Shown: piece by piece, positions 10,011 to 20,764 of the stretch
How the letters are laid out: every line of letters begins with the position of its first letter
Numbering within the stretch: position 1 is the first letter of the stretch
Assembly (NCBI GenBank): GCA_024220505.1
Contig: JAKZZE010000007.1
Location: 186,001 to 250,000 of the forward strand
Reading direction: 5' to 3'
Source of the DNA: Rhizopus arrhizus
Taxonomy: Eukaryota > Mucoromycota > Mucoromycetes > Mucorales > Rhizopodaceae
DNA: 64,000 nt
Translations under genes and position numbers: made by a program
Notes under the pieces: model-generated
What the model saw: the letters and a program-made list of their open reading frames with translations, nothing else
What the model was told of the DNA's origin: nothing
Databases searched by the model: none

Positions 10011-10714
10011 AGGAAAATTAAAAGTTGTCAAAGTGGCACAACAAGTTTACATTTTAAACTATTTGAATTCACTATGTGTGACATATGATTTTACTACATG
10101 TTAAAGTTGAATTTGAACGTTAAAAAGTGAAGACGACTCAATAATTGATACTTTTGCCATTAATTAAGACATATATCTCAGTTTATCCATACGCATTGTT
10201 CGCAACCGGATACTTTTTGTAAAAATAACAAACAAAAAAACCAGCGTCCAGTACGTTAGCAAAGGGGACAATTTGCCGTTTTTGTTACCATCTGTTGAAA
10301 TAATAACAAAGTGCACAATGGTGTTTGATTGTAGTCTACAAAATGTACAGTAAAAAAAAAAGCCCTTTGTAAAGTTAATAGTCAATTATGTTTTTGATGA
10401 CGCAGCTGGATTTTTTTTTTTTCAAGCTTGTCCCAATTCCAAGTTAAAATACCCCCGCCTTTTATAAATAAAAAAAAAATGCTTTGAGATTTGAAAAACC
10501 GCCCTTTGGTATTGGAACGACTGTAATCTGATAAATTCCCTTTTTTTAATTATAATCTTTGTCAATTTCAATTTCCGATATGAATCAGATAATTTTTATA
10601 ATACAATTTATACACATCTTTTATTTGTTCTTGCCCATCTGATAAAAATTTTTTCTTTTTTACCTTGTATTTCTTTTTTTTTTCCTTATTTTTATTATAC
10701 TTATTTTATTCATT
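10011..10714. other. Intergenic, promoter side of the LRR gene
   Basis: No gene supported. T-runs at 10411-10420 and 10521-10528 and a pyrimidine-rich tract at 10650-10690 lie just before the ATG at 10715, a common fungal promoter feature. Confidence 0.5.
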
Positions 10715-12427
10715 ATGCCACCAAACATACCCAATTTATTACTTGATGGAAAATTATTAACTGGTGTACTTCCATTAGAAAAGCAACCTCCCATACAATA
10801 TTTTTTACCTCATCACAATCAACATTTAATTGATATTGAGTCATGTATAGATGATCCTTCACTAGCACCCTTGGGTAATCATGTTACTCTAAAAAAGAGA
10901 CATAAAAAACCGATGAAACACTTTAAAAGTGGGCAAGTTCATATTCAAAGATCTGATTTACATTCAAGCCAAAATGGGACGATTGTGTTAAGAAGACGTG
11001 GATTTGATAATCATCAATTAGCTAGTGAATTTGAATCTTTATTGCTACCACCTCTATCACCCTTTCTAAAAAACAAGAATTGTTATACAAATATTATAGA
11101 ATTAGATTTATCAAGAAACAGATTGACTTCTTTACCTCAACAAATCATACAACTTACACAATTACAAACATTAAACATAATGTCAAACCAACTAACAGAG
11201 ATTTCAGCCGAATTTTATAATCTACAGCATCTACAAGTATTAAATTTATCTCAAAATAAGATAAGCACAATTCCTCAAGAGATGCCTATCAAATTGCGTA
11301 ATTTAGTCACTTTAAGTATAGCCGCAAACCAGATTGATCAACTACCATACAACATGGATCAGTGGATTCATATGAAACATTTACAGCTGGGATCTGTATA
11401 TGGTGGAAACAGACTGACCTATTTACCTGAAAGTATCACAAATATGCCACAATTAGAGGAATTGGACTTATCAAACAATCAATTACGTTCATTACCAGAC
11501 CATTTTATCATACCCACTTTGACTACACTCAACCTCTCAAACAATCACTTGGATTATATTCCAAAATCTACCGCTCAATGCAGCCATCTTAGATCGCTTA
11601 ATGTATCTAAAAACCATCTTACCAGTTTACCTTCAGCTCTGATGAACTTGGAACAGTTGGAACTATTTGACATCAGCGAAAACTTACTGTGCATCATGCC
11701 AGCTGAGATACTAGAGAAATTGTCCTCGACCGCTCTTTTGATTACCGGTAACCCTTTAACTCGTCCTGGCCACTGTGACTTACAGAGATCAAGTCAGGAT
11801 GCTTATACTAAAATATTAAGACAAATGACACAAAGGGCCGTATCCCATTCTTCATCACCTCTTCAATCACCTTCCATCACTCGCTATGACCTCAATCAAC
11901 TACTCCCTTCGTCATCCTCTTCTTCTTTAACCATCCAACCAATAGACCAAGATGAAGATGCAGCGATAGATCAAGAGCTTTCTTATCATGCACAGCAACT
12001 CAACATCCGCGGTTCCAAACCGTCTTATACCCAACAAAATACCTTTATCGGATCATCCATCTTAGCAAACCCTTCGTCCTCTTCACGTCAATGTATATTA
12101 CTCAACCCAGACTCATCATCCACCTCACCTCTCGAAACCCAATTACTTCCTTCGCTTCGTGAAATTGCCGCACGTACCATCCTACAGCATCAAGTGAGCC
12201 ATGTGCCGCTTGAACTATTACCAGAGCATCTTGCTCAAGACTTGCGGTGTATCAATTCATGCTGTTATTGTCGTAGACCGTTTATTAATGAATGGGTAAC
12301 ATCTGTTCAGGTCAAGAGCTTTGGAGGACATCCGGCTGTGGTAAGAAGGGTTAGGTTTTGTTCAATGGCTTGCTGGAGACACTGTATGCCTTCTGAATCA
12401 AAATCTGTTCTTTACGTACATCAATAA
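10715..12427 (+). CDS. Leucine-rich-repeat protein with C-terminal Cys-rich module
   Basis: Single exon, 570 aa. Residues about 125-360 hold some nine typical 22-23-residue LRRs (IIELDLSRNRLTSLPQQI, LEELDLSNNQLRSLPDHF, LRSLNVSKNHLTSLPSAL), the short LxxLPxx type of Shoc2/Ras-suppressor-like proteins. A Ser-rich low-complexity linker follows. The last 90 residues begin PSLREIAARTIL and carry CINSCCYCRRPF ... FCSMACWRHC, a probable zinc-binding module; the same order of LRRs then a Cys-rich tail occurs in LRRC58-like proteins. Likely a cytoplasmic scaffold; partner unknown. The N-terminal 90 residues are basic and unstructured. Confidence 0.85.
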   Translation: MPPNIPNLLLDGKLLTGVLPLEKQPPIQYFLPHHNQHLIDIESCIDDPSLAPLGNHVTLKKRHKKPMKHFKSGQVHIQRSDLHSSQNGTIVLRRRGFDNHQLASEFESLLLPPLSPFLKNKNCYTNIIELDLSRNRLTSLPQQIIQLTQLQTLNIMSNQLTEISAEFYNLQHLQVLNLSQNKISTIPQEMPIKLRNLVTLSIAANQIDQLPYNMDQWIHMKHLQLGSVYGGNRLTYLPESITNMPQLEELDLSNNQLRSLPDHFIIPTLTTLNLSNNHLDYIPKSTAQCSHLRSLNVSKNHLTSLPSALMNLEQLELFDISENLLCIMPAEILEKLSSTALLITGNPLTRPGHCDLQRSSQDAYTKILRQMTQRAVSHSSSPLQSPSITRYDLNQLLPSSSSSSLTIQPIDQDEDAAIDQELSYHAQQLNIRGSKPSYTQQNTFIGSSILANPSSSSRQCILLNPDSSSTSPLETQLLPSLREIAARTILQHQVSHVPLELLPEHLAQDLRCINSCCYCRRPFINEWVTSVQVKSFGGHPAVVRRVRFCSMACWRHCMPSESKSVLYVHQ

Positions 12428-12542
12428 AATCCTTGCTTTCTTTTACTTTGGTACCTGTTGCCAAAATAAGATGACTGAGTTCTAATTGACTTGATCGAAA
12501 ACAGGATTATTTTTTCTTCTTTGTCCATGTTCAATCATCATA

Positions 12543-13617
12543 ATGACGCAAGTTAAATCAGTTACAATCTTGTATGGTCCTGTCATTTTACCCAAAGAAA
12601 TATTGCAAGATAGCGAGAGTAGCTTGCCAGGTTAGAATTAAAGAAAAAGAGTGAGATTTGTAATTTGTTTTATTGTTTCTCATTGTCTCCATTCTAGATT
12701 TGATTTTATATAATCCTGAAACTGTAAGGGAAAGAATAACAATGTGTGTGTCTTTTGAACTTGAAGCTATCATCAATACCACATCTATCAATCTCGCTGT
12801 TCTTTCAAAACTAGCCTGGAAAGTGTAAGTTACAATAAAGCAGCAAAAACAATCCAATGAACATGTCAATAGATCTTTTCTAGAAAAGGAGAAATCTTGC
12901 AATGAATTTCTCGAAAACCTCTTTTTACGTGATGTAAGTAAACAACCCTGTGATCAACGCGTATCGGACCCATTCAATTCTTTTTCTTTTTTTTTTCGTA
13001 AACAGGCCAAAGATACCCGCGCTCCAACAAAAGCAGCCATATTCAAAACTAAATCAAAAGATGCCAAAGTAAAAGACCAGCTCTTGCTGATGTACAACCA
13101 AACGATAGGAGAGCAAACCTTTCTCTATTCGATTCCGATCACAGACAGTAAACTGCTGGGTGCAGCTTATAATGATGTGGGTGATATTGTATATAAAGAA
13201 ATCAAGAATGCTAAAAACGACGAGATTGGACTTGTGTCTGGAAAGATGCGTGGGACGAAAAGAAATGAAAAAGTGTTGAATGATTTGATAAGAAAACGCA
13301 AAGATAGAGAAACGGCCCGTTTCCATTCAGCGAATGCACTGTTTGAATTGAGTAATGATGATTGGGAAGAACAGTGGATGATGGAAAGAAAAAGCGAAAG
13401 GATGGAAACAGCAAATAAATTTGAGCTGGTCTCATCCAGGAAACGTCCAAGACGAGAGGAACATGAGGAAGAACGCACGAGTAAGTTAGCCAGACTGTCA
13501 AGTGTAATTTCTGTGGATCAAGGCGAAGAAGAGCCTGTGAGCCAAATACTCAGATTATCAAGTGCTCCATCTGTAGATCAAGGCGAGGAAAAATTAGTAA
13601 GGATGATTTTAATATAG
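12543..13617 (+). CDS. Unknown 295-aa protein, basic C-terminal half
   Basis: Four exons close in one frame: 12543..12630, 12698..12824, 12873..12933 and 13006..13617; introns are GT-AG, 48-72 nt. The start MTQVKSVTILYGPVILPKEI is followed by a compact predicted-fold half (DLILYNPETVRERI, FELEAIINTTSINLAVLSKL). The C-terminal half is charged and probably helical (KMRGTKRNEKVLNDLIRKRK), then has the nuclear-signal-like RKRPRREEHEEE and a duplicated block SSVISVDQGEEE / SSAPSVDQGEEK. I do not recognise the family. The basic cluster suggests a nuclear protein. Confidence 0.75.
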
Positions 13618-13989
13618 CACTCGTTTCACTAAACTGGATATGTAGCGAATTAAATCCAAAGTAAAGAAAATGCTCGGCAAAAAATTCAGCACTGAAAGAT
13701 TTTTAGTCATATACCAAAGCGTCAAATTTCACTTTGTAAGGATGGCTCATATATATAATTCATTGTAAACTAAATTTCTATTGACTAGTTACCCTGTATT
13801 GATAAGATTGATGATGAAAAATTAACAAACATTATAAAATCGCATATCGCATTTCACGAGTATATGGACAGTCTTTTGCAGATATGATCTGCGACTGTAA
13901 TAAACAATTGCATTATTGAATTCAACTTTACGTTTCTGGAAAGTATTGAATGTACAAAAACAATTCATCTTTATTTTATAAACAACGCC
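13618..13989. other. Short intergenic between convergent genes
   Basis: Holds the 3' ends of the flanking convergent genes only; no repeat or RNA gene seen. Confidence 0.5.
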
Positions 13990-16163
13990 CTATCGCGAGT
14001 TTTTTTGAGCCCTTGAGAAAACAAAAGCGCCAATAATAACCACTCCCAAAGCTCCGATAGCAGCAGGCAAGAGCAAGTTGGTATTTTTGGGTTTGGATGC
14101 CTTTTCTTTACCCGTATTTTCGGCAGAAGGCACTTTTTTGACTTGTCTCACATCCTCTGAAACTACTTTGGGTTGCTCCTTGACTCTATTATCTTGTACA
14201 AATAACTTTACATTGCTTTGTCCTGTTTTAATTGCCAACTGTACGGCATCTATCACATCCGTGTCACTCGTAACCAGTACTTGATCCTGTTCATCGTCCA
14301 AATAAGATAGGGTAAGCCACTCTGTTTGAGATTCTATTTCACTAGGTGGTAACTTGAGACGAACGGCCTCTAATAATTCACTGTATATCGGCTTAGATAC
14401 CACACGATGTGTTTTTTGCTCAGATAGGGTAAATTTGAATGCAAATGTATCTTCTGTTATTGGTACAGCTGTTGTAAGTGACGAAGCAAGTTCATTACTG
14501 TTGTTGTTGACCATACTTGCAGATTCACTGGGTAATATATCTGAGTAGCTTTTGAACGATGTGGATGGTTGTGGTGATAGATGCGGAGGCGGTACTAGAT
14601 GCTGGTGTGAGTTCTCTGATAGATAGGACTCATTTTCCATAGGATCAGTGGCTGCGCCAAAGCTATCCCAAAAGCGAGACCACATTGGCCCACCTTCTCC
14701 ACTGTTGCCCTGGATTGTGTTCATCTAACAAATGAAATAAGTAACATGATCTTCCTGTTTTGAATGTGGCGTGATCTTTTTGTTACCTGTTCAAGTGTGA
14801 CATAGGTCAATTTTAATACATCTACCATACCAATGATCGTACCACGACCAATAACTGGAAGATTTAAATAGTGACCATCTAATGATAGATACATGTAAGC
14901 TGATCATTTTCTCTAATGAATAGGATGCTTACTATTCATAAGTTTAAGAGCATCCAGCACGGTTGTTTCAGGTGCGGCTGTATCAGGCGTTGGTGTCATT
15001 ACTCTGGCAACTGTACAGTTTTCAGGATTTAAGCCTGCAGCGATAACACGAAGTACAATGTCTTTCCTAAGCATAAGAATCAGATCGATTTAAGCTTAGA
15101 GGTAAATCAATTTCACTTACGAAGTAAAGATGCCCTGAAGTTTATGACTCTTTGTTACTAGAACTGCAGTTGTACGTAATTCTTTCATCATGACTGCAAT
15201 CTCTTTGACGTTCGTCTTGTATCGTACTTGCGCTGGTGGAGTTCCATCTAAAACGGATTCTAATGTAGGGCAAGACATACTTTCCCTCAAGTTTTCCATG
15301 TACTCATTCATTTGTCCTGTACTCTCTCCTGCCCATTCACGCTCTACACCTTCTAATGCGTCATATAATTTTCGTGAAGAACCAAATGCACGTTCCATTT
15401 TCTCAAGAGCTTCATACAAGCATTTTGTTATATCCAATAAGCCAAATATATCACCTTCTTCATTACAAACTGGCTAAAAAAAAAAAGAAGTTGACATCAC
15501 TTGTCACAAAAGAATCAAAATCGCTTACCAAATGACGAAATCCCCTTGTAACCATTAGATCCAATGCTTCGGTTGCTGAAGTATCCGAAGTAACACATAG
15601 TGGGTTCTTTGTCATTATTTGGCTGACTATTGTTGTTCTATAGACAAGGAGTTTAATCCATTTTCCCCCCTCTCCCTTTAGCTTCTGTATAGCTTTTCTC
15701 TTTACCTTGCATCTAAACCTTCTGCTACAACTCTATACGCAATATCTTTGGCCTACTTTAGATTACTATAAAGTGGTGCAATATCCATCGTCTAACTTAC
15801 GGTAAATATTCCTGACAACTGATCTTCTTCATTGACTACCAATACGCAATCACAGCGCTTGGCAGACATAAATTGTGCTGATTCTATCACAGGCATACTT
15901 TCTTTCACAGTAACAGCCTGATTGGGTCTCAAGGCAGACACAGTGCCTGGTATACGTCTTGTCAAGGTCCTTGATGAATTATTTGACTTTTTTGAAAACT
16001 CTTGTTCTAGTTTTTTTCGAAGTGCCTATCAATCATTTATTATTTGTTCAAGGTATACAAAAGGCAAATTTACCTCATCTTTTTTCGATTGTCTTTGTCT
16101 ACTACTTGTATCAGAAGAGCTTTGCAATTCTTCAGCCTTTATTTTTGTGGACCTTTTTGACAT
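13990..16163 (-). CDS. CBS-domain / PB1-domain tail-anchored protein (Mug70-like)
   Basis: Eight exons: 16074..16163, 15801..16025, 15706..15752, 15529..15637, 15121..15473, 14933..15066, 14787..14878 and 13990..14724, giving 594 aa with all phases consistent. Four CBS motifs form two pairs: MSAKRCDCVLVVNEEDQLSG and MTKNPLCVTSDTSATEALDL before the central helical spacer, MMKELRTTAVLVTKSHKLQG and GHYLNLPVIGRGTIIGMVDV after it. A PB1 domain follows (FAFKFTLSEQKTHRVV ... WLTLSYLDDEQDQVLVTSDTD), then a C-terminal transmembrane helix (LLLPAAIGALGVVIIGAFVF) with a short basic end. This is the layout of fission-yeast Mug70 and its fungal relatives. CBS pairs usually bind adenine nucleotides; the role here is unknown. 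Confidence 0.9.
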
Positions 16164-16484
16164 GTTGAAATTTGAAAAATAGAAAGAGTAAATAGATTCA
16201 CGTTTTGGTTTGTCGTTTTTTAAACAATTGCATCAATACGGAGTTTTAAATATTGTACTCCTTAGGTGAGTGCATGTAGGTCAGCTTTCAAAAGCTTAAA
16301 TCCAATGGCAATGAAATATAGAATGTCACTACAATTTGGATGTGATAAGATTCAGAACGGTTTGTGAAAGTTTAGTAACAAACTGCTTTTTTGTTTTATT
16401 TTCTTAAACCAAACTAGAGGTCTTTACGCAGCAATTCATTTTCTTTTTTATACTATAGATTTTATTAAAAATATGAAAAGGTGA
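16164..16484. other. Intergenic between CBS/PB1 gene start and SF3A2 3' end
   Basis: About 320 bp, noncoding; contains the CBS/PB1 promoter side. Nothing else recognised. Confidence 0.5.
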
Positions 16485-17210
16485 TTAGAATGAAGCAGCA
16501 GGTGGTGCAGTTAAAGGTACTGATGGGCCCATCCCTTCAAACATGACATTTCTTTCATTCTTGAAAAAGAATTGCAGTGAAAATTGTCTCGAGTCCTGAT
16601 CCCAATGTGTCCAGAATCTACCTGGTGTTTCGTCTATCTTTGAACTCTGTATTTTGAATGCAATCGACTCATAAGGTTCGGCTGCTATCACTACATACTG
16701 ATAAGCATTGTTTGGTAGCTCTACTTTTTGTTCATAGGCACCCATGAAACGGTGACGAGGTTTGATGTCTTGCTCAATCTCTGGATATTGAATCTGGAAA
16801 AGAAAACCAAGCTGACGGGTGATGGGATCACGCACCTTGGTGATTCTATAACCTGGTCGACCGATCTTGATGACATTTCTACGAGGAATGACGACCGGTT
16901 TGGCAGGTCCAATGGTCGGTTGAATAATGTTGTTCTCCCTCGCTTCTTTGGCCGCACGACGTGCCAAGTTGGTCTGATGCTTTTTTCCTTGAGTGTGAGC
17001 AAGGTAGGAACCTTCGCTGGTGTGTAGTGTTAGACAAAGTTTACATTCGTAAGAACCCAAATGATTCTTCATAAAATAAGGATCTTTGCTAATGTCGATG
17101 GTTTCCATGGCTAATTTACGAAGTCTTTCACGGCGATCCACATTTGATTCCGAATAACTGGCTACTCCTCCACCTCTATGTTTGCTGCCAACTCGATTTT
17201 GGAAATCCAT
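16485..17210 (-). CDS. SF3A2: Splicing factor 3A subunit 2 (SF3a66/Prp11)
   Basis: Single exon, 241 aa. SF3A2 is part of U2 snRNP and helps tether it to the branch site. The N-terminus MDFQNRVGSKHRGGGVAS is highly conserved in the family. A matrin-type C2H2 zinc finger follows (YECKLCLTLHTSEGSYLAHT QGKKH), then the domain GRPGYRITKVRDPITRQLGF and the FWTHWDQDSRQFSLQFFF core. The Pro-rich tail of the animal protein is absent, as in fungi, so the length is normal. Confidence 0.97.
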   Translation of the reverse strand: MDFQNRVGSKHRGGGVASYSESNVDRRERLRKLAMETIDISKDPYFMKNHLGSYECKLCLTLHTSEGSYLAHTQGKKHQTNLARRAAKEARENNIIQPTIGPAKPVVIPRRNVIKIGRPGYRITKVRDPITRQLGFLFQIQYPEIEQDIKPRHRFMGAYEQKVELPNNAYQYVVIAAEPYESIAFKIQSSKIDETPGRFWTHWDQDSRQFSLQFFFKNERNVMFEGMGPSVPLTAPPAASF

Positions 17211-17985
17211 TTTGAATTGATGTTTATAATAAAAAAATTAAGCAAAAAAGAAAAAAAGAAAATAAAAAATAAAAATAAAAAAATTAAATAAAAAAATAAC
17301 CACAAAATATCTCTTTTTTATATTTTCTTTCTATACTCTTTAACACACTTGTATTAAGCATTCATTCTGGCCTATTGATGAATAACACTGTTCTTAAAAT
17401 CCCTTTGGTTAGGTATTTGTTATTATAACTTAATATCTCAGATTGATACATTCCTTTAACACATAGTCTTTATAAAATAGAATTATTATCTGCGTTTATT
17501 CACTGCTTCTTATTTTGCTGCCTTAGTAAAAACACTTGGTCAAGCGGATTTGACACATCTATTACCTATTGGTTTCCTATCTGGTCCCTTTTTAGACCTT
17601 GATGGCGTCCATCCGATCACTGGTGGTACCTGTTCAATCACTGATGGCCCTCATCTGATCTTTGTTTGGAGCCCTTATCTGTATCTCTCTCCTCACTGGG
17701 ATTGTTTTTTATTTTTTTTATTTTCTTTAAACAAAAGTTTTGCTGCATATATCGCCCATATGGTTATGCATATCAAAAGCTTGACTCTTCATCCATTATT
17801 AGTTACATATTATTAGTATTGACTTGTTTGAGGTATAGCAACAGAATTTGTGTAAAAAGCAAAGTTGACAAGCAAACACTTTGTAACTTGTTGTTTAGCA
17901 AGCTTTACGCAAAAATGGGATTTTCGTATCACTCACTTGAGGTTGAATGAAAAGGATCGATCATGTGAAATAAATTATTATGGAG
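17211..17985. other. Intergenic with an old repeat
   Basis: 17812-17960 is the second diverged copy of the repeat at 8813-8975. The open frame at 17550-17816 (GPFLDLDGVHPITGGTCS) is not supported by any family. The SF3A2 promoter lies in 17211-17400, marked by A-rich DNA. Confidence 0.45.
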
Positions 17986-19472
17986 TTATGACAATATTTT
18001 ATTTACAATGGTTTCTGTTGCTTTTAATACACCTTGAATTTTGAGCAAGTCAGTAAAACTTTCGTTTACTTTATCAAGAACGTTGCTTTGGTCCTTTTCT
18101 CTCCCTGTCGATAGCTTGTCAGAAAGCTATAAAATGATTGTTTTTACTTACATGCCGAAGGTGCAATAACATCTAAACTGAGTTGTGTTTTGACATGATC
18201 CCTCACATTGGCTTCTAGTCTACCTGTATTATCCAATACTATTTTCCAGTTTAAGATTAAGCCTATGCTATCCTCTCTGTTGGAAATCATGAGTGTCAAT
18301 TACAATAAGCAATAATATCAAAGTATACCTGCTTCCTTGAAATCGAAGCCTTGAATCAGATAAGCTATCTGCACTAATGGATGAATTTTTATATATTTGG
18401 GCCAGCTTTTCAAATACTGTTTTTCTTTGATCGCATATTCTAGCATAATGCACTAATACTTGAAAAAATCCTAATATGTGGCAAGATTCTTTGATTCTTT
18501 AATAGATCATTAGTACACGGTTATTACACTCTATACAAAAACAACTTACTGCTGTAATAAAGGACCAAGGATAATCTTCAATTGAATTCCCACTTCAAAA
18601 TTAAGATTGCACATAATCATGCTTGGTTCCAAGACATCAAAAGCGACAGTAAACTTTTCGTTAAAAGAAGTACCAGACAATTCGCAGTGACGAATATCCT
18701 CTTTATTATCGTTTAAAATGACTTTTTTTTTTTTAAAAAAAAAAGCTTACCTAAACTATCCATTTGAGTCTCTAATATATTCTTTGCTTCTGTAAACTTT
18801 ATAAACGAATATTCAGTTTGTTGTAAAACCTAAAGAGCAATAAATAAATTGTTTTCAAGCATCATTCCCCTTACTTCTTGATCTAACATTGCTTCTTTAC
18901 GCAGCTCGGTATCAGGTTTTAAAAAATCTGCTTGTGAGAGATCATTCGTATTGCTTGTTGCTGAACTTCCTACGAGCAACATATATTCACTGCAAGAAGA
19001 AGGTTTAGCGCCATTTCTCTTTTTCATTTCATGTGCCTATTACAAAATGACATCCAAGTCGGGTATATCTGTATCATCTCTTTCTTCTTCTTCCTCAACA
19101 AAACGTGCTCTTTCCTCTGGTGTCATATTTGTTAGACCAGCTTCTTTTTGTCGTCTTTCTCTTCTCTCTCGCAATCTCTCTTCTAAGCCCACAACATGGT
19201 TTTCCATTCTATCTACTTGTTGTTGAAGTACAAGAACCTTTTTTTTCAATTCTTCTTCATCGTCTTCTTCAGATAGATCGCTAAACTATGCAAAAGAACA
19301 GATCAATTATACCGCCTTATAAAGAATACTTTCTTTTTTTTACAATGTTATTTTCAATTTGTTGATCTCGTGAGGCATTATGTGCATTTAATAATCGCTC
19401 TTGAAATCCAGTTCTTGTAGCTTGATTATTAAAATCTAGTAGATCGTATGGTTCACTCGAATTGTTTGACAT
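17986..19472 (-). CDS. CENP-P-like inner kinetochore protein (Ctf19/Fta2 group)
   Basis: Eight exons (19344..19472, 19044..19285, 18875..18989, 18751..18829, 18550..18721, 18329..18496, 18152..18276, 17986..18104) give 382 aa with all phases closing. A coiled coil spans about residues 50-105 (KKKVLVLQQQVDRMENHVVG). The C-terminal half follows the human CENP-P pattern as I remember it: an LSG..F motif (HCELSGTSFNEKF), an F..L..F..Y...R...F..L block (GFFQVLVHYARICDQRKTVF), a strand IGLILNWKIVLDNTGRLEAN, and a final F..LL...G...A.E.I (FTDLLKIQGVLKATETIV). CENP-P belongs to the CENP-O/P/Q/U (COMA) complex on centromeric chromatin. Identification rests on motif order in a fast-evolving family; CENP-O is the main alternative. 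Confidence 0.65.
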
Positions 19473-20764
19473 GTTTCAATCAAAAAGCTTTTATTCCTGT
19501 ACAAGTTGATATAAATCCTTATTTTCAAAGTCACGTCTTTCCGATGGACGCGATTTTGCCATGCTGTCATCTTGTTCGTTTATGAAAAAGCGTGGTCTTT
19601 GTGGATGAAGTGTCATAAATTCTTTCTTACATCGATATAGAAAGACAGCTCTACTGTTTTCTTGCCACACAATTCACTGTACCCTGAGTTTCCTTTAGCC
19701 ACTGCCAAAAAAGCATACGTTGGAAAGAGTTTTATTAGATTTGGGGGTATCGATCGTGAACTTATTACAATGAAAATTTTTGCTTCATCCTATACTTTCA
19801 CAAGCGAAATAGTGTTGGAGATTGACACTGTGGGATGTTGGTATCTTCTTTGAACTCATTGTTAGTAACCATTCGCTTCGCGCTTATGTTTCCAAAGCTT
19901 GTTTTGCTGATAAGTTTGCTAAACTGATCTGCCTTATAGATTAAAACATGTATCAAAACAAATACCCAGGCGTTTTACGAAATTTATAATAAAAGATGAT
20001 TTGAGACCAATGGCTAATCACATTTCTGAAAAAGAGAGAGAAACAATGGCATTAGAGCAGAAATAGATGAATAAATTTTAATAGTGCCAACAGCCATGAA
20101 CGATGAGGACTGGTATGTCTATGAATAATCGTTATCCTTTAAAGAATTAGAATACAAGATTTGCAGATCTCTTTTGATTTTTATCATTTCTTCTCATGAA
20201 CATATCTCCTTCTTTCCCACACACACAGAGCTTAAGTAATGCAATTAGAATCCAAATTTAGGTAAAAAGTGTTATCCAAATAAGGGCTTTGAGTATATCA
20301 GGAATACAGGGCCGTGTGAACATGGAAATACCAAAAACAAGCTTTTTTTTTTTTTGGTTCTCCAAACAGAATGATTTGAATCATTCACCTTCTATTCTTT
20401 CCGTATCACATGAAAAACCTTCTTTTTTTAATTGTAAGAAAATAAGGTCAAATCATACAATTGACTTTGTATAGAAACTTTAGCTGTTTTTGATTACAAA
20501 CAGGTTCACCTCACTCCATCTTTACATCCACTCATCTTTTCTTCTCTTCTTTCTTTTCTAAAATACTTATTGTCGCGCTTTTAAATCCAAAAAAGGCACG
20601 CCAACGCGGAATTGCTAAAAACCAAGTGTTACACAAATCTAATACAATTTTGTACAAGGCCAGGATGTTTACTATTCTCAGGAAGATAAAAGATTTATTA
20701 TGATTAAACAGCTCTGCTGCTTTTAATAAAAGTAGAAGAGAGAGAAGGATAAGGAAAAAGAGGA
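19473..20764. other. Intergenic with one coding-like remnant
   Basis: At 19641-19855 (+) an open stretch after an AG reads KDSSTVFLPHNSLYPEFPLA, then KKAYVGKSFIRFGGIDREL. It has ordinary amino-acid composition and looks like an exon relic of a repeat gene, but I cannot name it. The rest is AT-rich and unassigned. Confidence 0.35.

Noticed and set aside
19030..19043. A 7-nt intron suggested by adjacent GT and AG at the end of an exon
   Set aside because: Replaced by a normal 54-nt intron (18990-19043) that closes the CENP-P-like frame.
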